Source of the DNA: Kiritimatiellota bacterium
Lineage (GTDB): Bacteria; Verrucomicrobiota; Kiritimatiellia; JAAZAB01
Assembly (NCBI GenBank): GCA_008636095.1
Contig: VSJD01000334.1
Span: 1 to 10,000 of the forward strand
Length of the DNA: 10,000 bases
Direction of reading: 5' to 3'
The notes below the pieces were generated by a model, which was not told where the DNA came from, made no database searches, and was given only the letters and a program-made list of their open reading frames with translations. Numbering within the stretch: position 1 is the stretch's first letter; every line of letters starts with the position of its first letter. The position numbers were made by a program, and so were the translations under genes. Of the stretch, positions 6,088 to 10,000 are shown piece after piece.

Positions 6088-6384
6088 TTAGAATGGCCGG
6101 CGGCCGCGGAACAAAGCATCCACAAATTCGGTCACGCGCCCGATCAAGGGAAATTGGCGGCTGCATTTAAAGAACAATGTTTTCAAAGGGCTCGCGTAAC
6201 CCGGTTGAACGAATCGCTGCATTGCGTGCTGCCAAAGATCGTCCAGCATAATCCAGACGCCTAACAGGCAGATCACGATGCCTACAATGGCCATCCAGGG
6301 CTTTGGTGCCCAAAGCATGCAAAAACCGCTTAGCGCCAGGAGCAGACCGATATAAAAATGATGCACACCCTGCAGAGATTCCAT
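6088..6384 (-). CDS. Small uncharacterised membrane protein (98 aa, two helices)
   Basis: I do not recognise a family. The protein has two probable membrane helices, at about residues 8-26 (HFYIGLLLALSGFCMLW) and 29-47 (PWMAIVGIVICLLGVWIML), then a basic, soluble C-terminal half. The helices are bracketed by GVHHFYIG before and LDDLWQH after; the paired His and Asp/His residues near the membrane edge look deliberate and would suit metal or headgroup contact, but that is inference. The ATG starts 2 bases after the stop codon of the upstream membrane protein, so the two are very likely translationally coupled and may work as a pair. rmlC follows after 28 bp. The position suggests a part in glycan or lipid-linked sugar handling; no function can be assigned. 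Confidence 0.75.
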   Translation of the reverse strand: MESLQGVHHFYIGLLLALSGFCMLWAPKPWMAIVGIVICLLGVWIMLDDLWQHAMQRFVQPGYASPLKTLFFKCSRQFPLIGRVTEFVDALFRGRRPF

Positions 6385-6386
6385 CG

Positions 6387-6953
6387 TTACACGTTAGTTT
6401 GAAGTTTAAATCTTCGAATTATTATCCAAAGCACAAAAACGGCCATGGCGCCGGCAATACCCATGGCGATAACAACCGGATGGACGGCGACCGGGTTCCA
6501 GTTCAACATGGGCCGGGCCATACCCTGTTGGAATTGCGCGGTACTGCCAATATGCCAAATCCGATCAAAAAACACGATGCAAATTAATATGGCCCCGGAT
6601 AAAGACACGCCCAGCATAGCGAACAGCCCGGAACGGTATGGCAATAACTCGCGTGCTGTCATGATGCCGGCAAACAAGGATAAATGGTAAGCCGCCGCAA
6701 GATAAAGCAAAACCGGCGTTGCGACCAGGCGCGAATCCATCCAATACATCCACATCCAATCCGGTGCCATCTGGTAACAAACCACACCGGTCCCATATCC
6801 AAAAAGCGAGCCGAATAAAAGGCCAACATAAAACAATTCATCCTTGAACAAAAGGCCTCGTCTTGGATGCCGGAAACGGTCTGCGAAAAGCATGGGGAAA
6901 AGCATCCCGAGCGCGAACATCAGAAATAGATCGAGAAAGATTGTTAGACTCAC
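6387..6953 (-). CDS. Uncharacterised multipass membrane protein (188 aa)
   Basis: I cannot place this protein in a family. It has about five hydrophobic segments: residues 4-23, 39-60, 77-98, 109-129 and 158-180. Between helices 2 and 3 lies the aromatic loop APDWMWMYWMDSRL, and after helix 4 the stretch FDRIWHIGSTAQFQQG. An in-frame TGA three codons upstream (ending just before AAG GGG) limits the start to the GTG at 6953 or the ATG at residue 12; the AAAGGGG motif abuts the GTG, which is too close for a normal ribosome-binding site, so the start is uncertain. The stop is 2 bases before the next membrane gene. It follows the SDR gene after 48 bp. The tight pairing with the 98-residue protein is the main clue: a possible two-part membrane complex tied to the sugar genes around it. 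Confidence 0.75.
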   Translation of the reverse strand: MSLTIFLDLFLMFALGMLFPMLFADRFRHPRRGLLFKDELFYVGLLFGSLFGYGTGVVCYQMAPDWMWMYWMDSRLVATPVLLYLAAAYHLSLFAGIMTARELLPYRSGLFAMLGVSLSGAILICIVFFDRIWHIGSTAQFQQGMARPMLNWNPVAVHPVVIAMGIAGAMAVFVLWIIIRRFKLQTNV

Positions 6954-7001
6954 CCCCTTTCAGGTTAAAAAGATTCCGTTCTTATCCTTACGTCCTGCGG
7001 G

Positions 7002-8093
7002 CTAGGCCTTACTGTAATCCGGAATCCAATTTTGTTCCCGATACCAAGCCAGCATGACGTCAAAGGCCTTGATAAACGACTGGTTTTTAAACTTGAAGCC
7101 CGTGGCCAATACATGTTGATTATCAAAACAGAAATGTTTGTCAACCCGTAAGAAATGCAACATGCACCGGTCCAGCTTGGGAAAACGCAGCGCCTGTTTT
7201 AGTTGATATTGACGGCAGATCCGGCCCCAGTACCAGTTCAGGAACCAAGCTAAAGGCTGGAATGCGCCCAGGGCCATCAGGCAAGGTCCCACATACCCAA
7301 AACAACGCAAGCTGCGCTTCGGGTATGGCAGGCGGAAGCTGGGCTTGAAATCAAAGATCTGATAAAACGCCCTTACGGCCGGTTCAAGGGTGACGATATC
7401 GTTATCGGCCAGATTATAAATCGAGTTCCAACCCTTGCCGGATTGGATTGCATAAGCAACAAAGAGGGCGATATCATCAACGTGAACGCAGTTGAATTTC
7501 AGATCGCCGTAAAGCACGGGCAGTTTTTTAATGCCCATTTCTTTCAATACCAACAAGGGCACAAACATTCCGGCGGCATATACACAGCGCGGGCCATAAA
7601 TAAATGAAGGCCGGATGATGATTGTGTCCATTCGTCCGTTGGCCGATTCCGCTTGAACCAGGCGCTCGCTTTCCAGCTTGCTTTGCCCATAAGGGGTGCC
7701 GGGATGCAGCGGATGATCCTCTGTTAAAGGCGTGAATTGGGGAGTGCCATACACCTCCGCGGTGGAGAAATGAATGAATTTGCGGATCCCCGCCGCTTTA
7801 GCGGCTTGGAGGAGATTGGCCGTACCCTGCACATTGACGGCATGCAGTTGTTCAACCGTTGCCGCCAGATCAAAAATTGCCGCGCAATGCACAATGCATT
7901 CCACCCCTTCCAAACAGGGGCGGATGGTTTCCGGCAGACCCAAATTAAACCGCCGAATGGACATCTGTTTCCGTTCGGAGATAAAGAGCGGATCCGCGTA
8001 ACAGCCGGCAACGACTTCATGGCCTTCGCTGGCCAGTCGCTCGGCAATGTGCGACCCGACAAAACCATCACAGCCTGTAACGAATATTTTCAC
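7002..8093 (-). CDS. Extended SDR, NAD(P)-dependent epimerase/dehydratase family
   Basis: A 363-residue NAD(P)-dependent short-chain dehydrogenase of the extended type, which usually acts on nucleotide sugars or on 3-beta-hydroxysteroid-like substrates. The Rossmann motif is TGCDGFVGS (6-14). The catalytic residues are S110 in HFSTAEVYG, and Y135 and K139 in PYGQSKLE. RPSFIYGP (161-168) and the substrate-side segment FNCVHVDDIA follow the family pattern. After about residue 270 the sequence diverges from sugar epimerases and is aromatic and basic (AWFLNWYWGRICRQYQ), possibly membrane-associated, as in the 3-beta-HSD-like branch. It is not RmlB: the TDEVYG and YxASK forms of that enzyme are missing. 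Translation starts at GTG (8091-8093) with AAAGGA six bases upstream. It heads the left-pointing set with the two membrane proteins and rmlC. The substrate is unknown. Confidence 0.85.
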   Translation of the reverse strand: MKIFVTGCDGFVGSHIAERLASEGHEVVAGCYADPLFISERKQMSIRRFNLGLPETIRPCLEGVECIVHCAAIFDLAATVEQLHAVNVQGTANLLQAAKAAGIRKFIHFSTAEVYGTPQFTPLTEDHPLHPGTPYGQSKLESERLVQAESANGRMDTIIIRPSFIYGPRCVYAAGMFVPLLVLKEMGIKKLPVLYGDLKFNCVHVDDIALFVAYAIQSGKGWNSIYNLADNDIVTLEPAVRAFYQIFDFKPSFRLPYPKRSLRCFGYVGPCLMALGAFQPLAWFLNWYWGRICRQYQLKQALRFPKLDRCMLHFLRVDKHFCFDNQHVLATGFKFKNQSFIKAFDVMLAWYREQNWIPDYSKA

Positions 8094-8207
8094 GTTGCAT
8101 CCTTTCCGTGTGCCACGCCGAGTGAAGTCAACCTATCAGTCGCTTATAGATGCCACAATACATTAAAAACAGAAGCAATAATTTTGGACCTAAGACCCGG
8201 AACGCAA
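8094..8207. other. Spacer between cyclase and SDR genes
   Basis: These 114 bases must hold the cyclase transcript end and any promoter for the SDR-membrane-rml set. The ribosome-binding site of the SDR gene (AAAGGA, complement near 8100-8105) is clear. TATAAG on the minus strand (complement of about 8150-8155) could be a -10 box, but no -35 at normal spacing was found, and no hairpin strong enough for a terminator is visible. Low confidence for any specific site. Confidence 0.35.
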
Positions 8208-10000
8208 CTATTTTTCGGTCATGACCCAGACGCCGGCCCACGCCGCGGGCGGGTCGGCCTGCAGGGCCTGGCACTTTCGCCAGTAGGCGGCGGCGGGCGG
8301 GTCCTTTTCGCGGAGCGGCTCAAAATGCGCGATGGCTTTGGCGAACTGGCCTTCGTAAAACGCGCTCAATCCCTTTGCGAATTGGGCATAGTCGTCGGCG
8401 TGTGCCGCCAAAATTTCCGGACGCATGGGCTCGAATACCCGTACCGGCGTTTTACGGCCGACCACGGCCACGCGCGATATTTCGCGCGCGGCAAAGGCTG
8501 GGCCCATGCCGGCATGGGTGGTTTCCGAGATCATGGTATAGGTGCCGAATTGCTTGTTGATCCCCTCCAACCGCGAGGCCAGGTTGGCGGCGTCGCCCAG
8601 GATGGTGTAGTTGAACCGGTTGCGCGAACCCATGTTGCCCACCACCACCGGCCCCGTGTTGAGTCCGATACGCATAAGCAGGTCTTTACCGATACGCGCG
8701 TGCACGGCGGGGCGCATTTCAGCAAGCGTCGATTGGCAACGCAGGGCCGCGCGCACGGAGCGCACGGCGTGATCGTCCTGCGCCAGGGGCGCATTCCAGA
8801 AGGCGATAATCGCGTCGCCTTCATACTTGTCCACTGTGCCGCCTTCGTCCTGGATAATGTCGGTCATCGCGGTCAGATACTCGTTGAGTAAGGCGGTCAG
8901 CTCCTGGGGATTGAGACCTTCGGAAATCGTGGTGAAGCCCTGCAAGTCGGAAAATAAAATCGAGAGCGTGCGCTGTTCCCCGCCCAGTTGCAGGCGTTCG
9001 GGGTGCTGGACAATCTGCTCGATCACGTCCTCGCTCAGGTACTGTTTGAAGGCGCCGCGGATGAACCGCTTCTGCCGGCCTTCGGTGGCATAGTTCACCA
9101 GCACTGCGCTTACGAGGGCAAAAGCCGTTGCCGCTTCCAGGACCAGGAATGGCAGCCAGAATCCTTTAGTATAAGCGGCAACACACAGTATCGCTGGAAT
9201 GGGCAAGGCCACCATAAAGGCCACGGCCGTATCGCGGGCGTTGCGGCAATACAGTGTTACCATGCTCCAAAGCATGCCCAGCAAGAGGGTCAGGGCGGCC
9301 GTCGCTGGCCAGGGTGTATCCCGGATAAAGTCGCCGGTCAGCAAATTGTCGAGCACCGTGGCGTGGATTTCCACGCCGGTATAAATGCGGCCTACCGGGG
9401 CCGGGCGCAAATCCAAAAGCCCCGGTGCGTTACAGCCCACCAACACGTAACAATCCTTGAATGCATTGGGATCCGTGATGGGCGGTGTTTCGCCAGCCTG
9501 GAGTTTCAATTCGGACTGGATCACCGCCGCGGCGCTGAAGCGCTGATGGGTGGCGGACGGCCCGCGGAAATGCAGGATCGTTTTGCCGCGCCGATCAAGA
9601 GGAATGATCCGGGAAATTTTCGATTTTCGATTTTCGATTTTCAATTTCTGATCTCTGACCTCTGATCTCTGACCTCCGATTTCCGATCTCTGAATATTGG
9701 CGGGCGAATTGATTGTCAACGTGCTGGGTTCAATGGAAAGCGTTTCGTTGGTGGTCGCAGCCAGATAGGCGGCCAGTCCAAGCGTCGGCACGATCTGCTG
9801 GTCAAACACGGCAAACAGGGGCATGCGGCGGAAAATGGCGTCCGGATCGGGCCGGGCTTCGACGTTGCCCAGCAGGGTGGCGTTGGTGGCGACTTCCGGA
9901 ATCGGGAAAATAGCCTGCGGCATGACGAGGCGATTGTGATTACCTGCGGCCAACCAAGCCTGCAGATTCTGGATTTTTATGGGAGAAGCAGGTATGTTCG
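8208..10000 (-). CDS. CHASE2-domain class III adenylate cyclase, 5' end outside window
   Basis: The reading frame is open to the right edge, so the start lies outside; numbering below counts from 9953. Residues 1-210 are most of a CHASE2 extracellular sensor domain (FRRMPLFAVFDQQIVPTLGL; VLVGCNAPGLLDLRPAPVG). Three membrane helices follow (about 214-234, 242-262, 266-288), the usual CHASE2 arrangement, then a cytoplasmic class III cyclase domain (325-508). Key residues are present: metal ligands D336 (FSDLQGFT) and D380, purine-selecting K376 (DKYEGD) with T450 (NYTILGDAANLASR), and N457 and R461 for the transition state. The Lys/Thr pair is the class IIIb pattern and favours ATP, hence cAMP. 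The last 70 residues are helical and TPR-like. An 11-unit heptamer repeat is inserted in frame near residues 87-113. The gene ends 114 bp before the SDR start and is probably a separate unit. A signal sensed outside would set cAMP inside. Confidence 0.88.
   Translation of the reverse strand, partial: NIPASPIKIQNLQAWLAAGNHNRLVMPQAIFPIPEVATNATLLGNVEARPDPDAIFRRMPLFAVFDQQIVPTLGLAAYLAATTNETLSIEPSTLTINSPANIQRSEIGGQRSEVRDQKLKIENRKSKISRIIPLDRRGKTILHFRGPSATHQRFSAAAVIQSELKLQAGETPPITDPNAFKDCYVLVGCNAPGLLDLRPAPVGRIYTGVEIHATVLDNLLTGDFIRDTPWPATAALTLLLGMLWSMVTLYCRNARDTAVAFMVALPIPAILCVAAYTKGFWLPFLVLEAATAFALVSAVLVNYATEGRQKRFIRGAFKQYLSEDVIEQIVQHPERLQLGGEQRTLSILFSDLQGFTTISEGLNPQELTALLNEYLTAMTDIIQDEGGTVDKYEGDAIIAFWNAPLAQDDHAVRSVRAALRCQSTLAEMRPAVHARIGKDLLMRIGLNTGPVVVGNMGSRNRFNYTILGDAANLASRLEGINKQFGTYTMISETTHAGMGPAFAAREISRVAVVGRKTPVRVFEPMRPEILAAHADDYAQFAKGLSAFYEGQFAKAIAHFEPLREKDPPAAAYWRKCQALQADPPAAWAGVWVMTEK
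9616..9692 (-). repeat. Array of eleven degenerate 7-bp units inside the cyclase coding region
   Basis: Read on the plus strand, 77 bases divide exactly into eleven heptamers with consensus ATYTYYG: ATTTTCG three times, then ATTTTCA and ATTTCTG, then six units of the ATCTCTG, ACCTCTG, ACCTCCG and ATTTCCG forms. In the coding frame this gives a seven-residue peptide period (RSEIGGQ, RSEVRDQ, KLKIENR, KSKI). It falls in the CHASE2 domain between INSPANI and RIIPLDRRG, where the family has no such charged stretch as far as I recall. Confidence 0.9.

Noticed and set aside
6060..6125. 22-residue N-terminal extension of rmlC
   Set aside because: It overlaps the upstream membrane gene's end and matches no RmlC; the family N-terminus begins at MKFTPT.
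7002..8093. Assignment of the SDR gene as the missing rmlB
   Set aside because: The TDEVYG and YxASK forms expected for RmlB are replaced by STAEVYG and YGQSK, and the C-terminus is of another type.
7737..8891. Plus-strand ORF of 384 codons over the SDR and cyclase genes
   Set aside because: It crosses two well-supported minus-strand genes and their spacer, and the translation is low in recognisable motifs.
8988..9665. Plus-strand ORF of 225 codons opposite the cyclase
   Set aside because: It is antisense to clear CHASE2, transmembrane and cyclase motifs; its C-terminal FRFSIFDFQFLISDL-like tail is only the heptamer array read on the other strand.
9951..9953. TTG as the true start of the cyclase
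   Set aside because: The frame stays open to the window edge, and a CHASE2 protein needs more N-terminal sequence with a membrane anchor.

Overview
The window looks like a stretch of a free-living Gram-negative bacterial chromosome, moderately GC-rich by eye. A secreted RCC1/FG-GAP repeat protein, an IS110-type transposase and many short heptamer repeats between and inside genes suggest the PVC group (Kiritimatiellota, Verrucomicrobiota, Planctomycetota) or a neighbour such as Omnitrophota. That placement is inference from gene style; there is no rRNA or other phylogenetic marker here.

Layout. The left edge (1-126, minus) holds the first 42 codons of an IS110-family DEDD transposase. Its noncoding end lies between position 127 and the next gene and carries a strong promoter. 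A GT4-type glycosyltransferase runs rightward (301-1311). It meets the leftward RCC1/FG-GAP gene (1401-3269) across a short palindrome-rich gap that contains a perfect 14-bp stem hairpin. The RCC1 gene has its own recognisable extended -10 promoter at about 3295-3323.

From 8093 down to 3514 six genes point left and could form one transcription unit: an extended SDR epimerase/dehydratase, two small uncharacterised membrane proteins with a 2-nt gap, then rmlC, rmlA and rmlD. These last three make dTDP-L-rhamnose from glucose-1-phosphate together with RmlB, and rmlB is not in the window. With the glycosyltransferase, this points to surface polysaccharide or O-antigen synthesis. The spacers rmlC-rmlA and rmlA-rmlD are unusually long because each holds a copy of the same inverted-repeat element.

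At the right edge, also on the minus strand, is a CHASE2-three-helix-class III adenylate cyclase (8208 to beyond 10000), which belongs to signalling rather than to the sugar pathway.

The most unusual signal is repeat structure. Both rml spacers carry arrays of 7-bp units (GTGTTCA/GTGTTCG type) as inverted arms. One of them also contains an insert with a second type of 7-bp array (NAAATCA). A third array of eleven 7-bp units is built into the cyclase reading frame as a seven-residue peptide repeat. Three differently composed arrays with exactly the same period suggest a shared heptamer-repeat process. No defence system, CRISPR array, tRNA or rRNA was seen.
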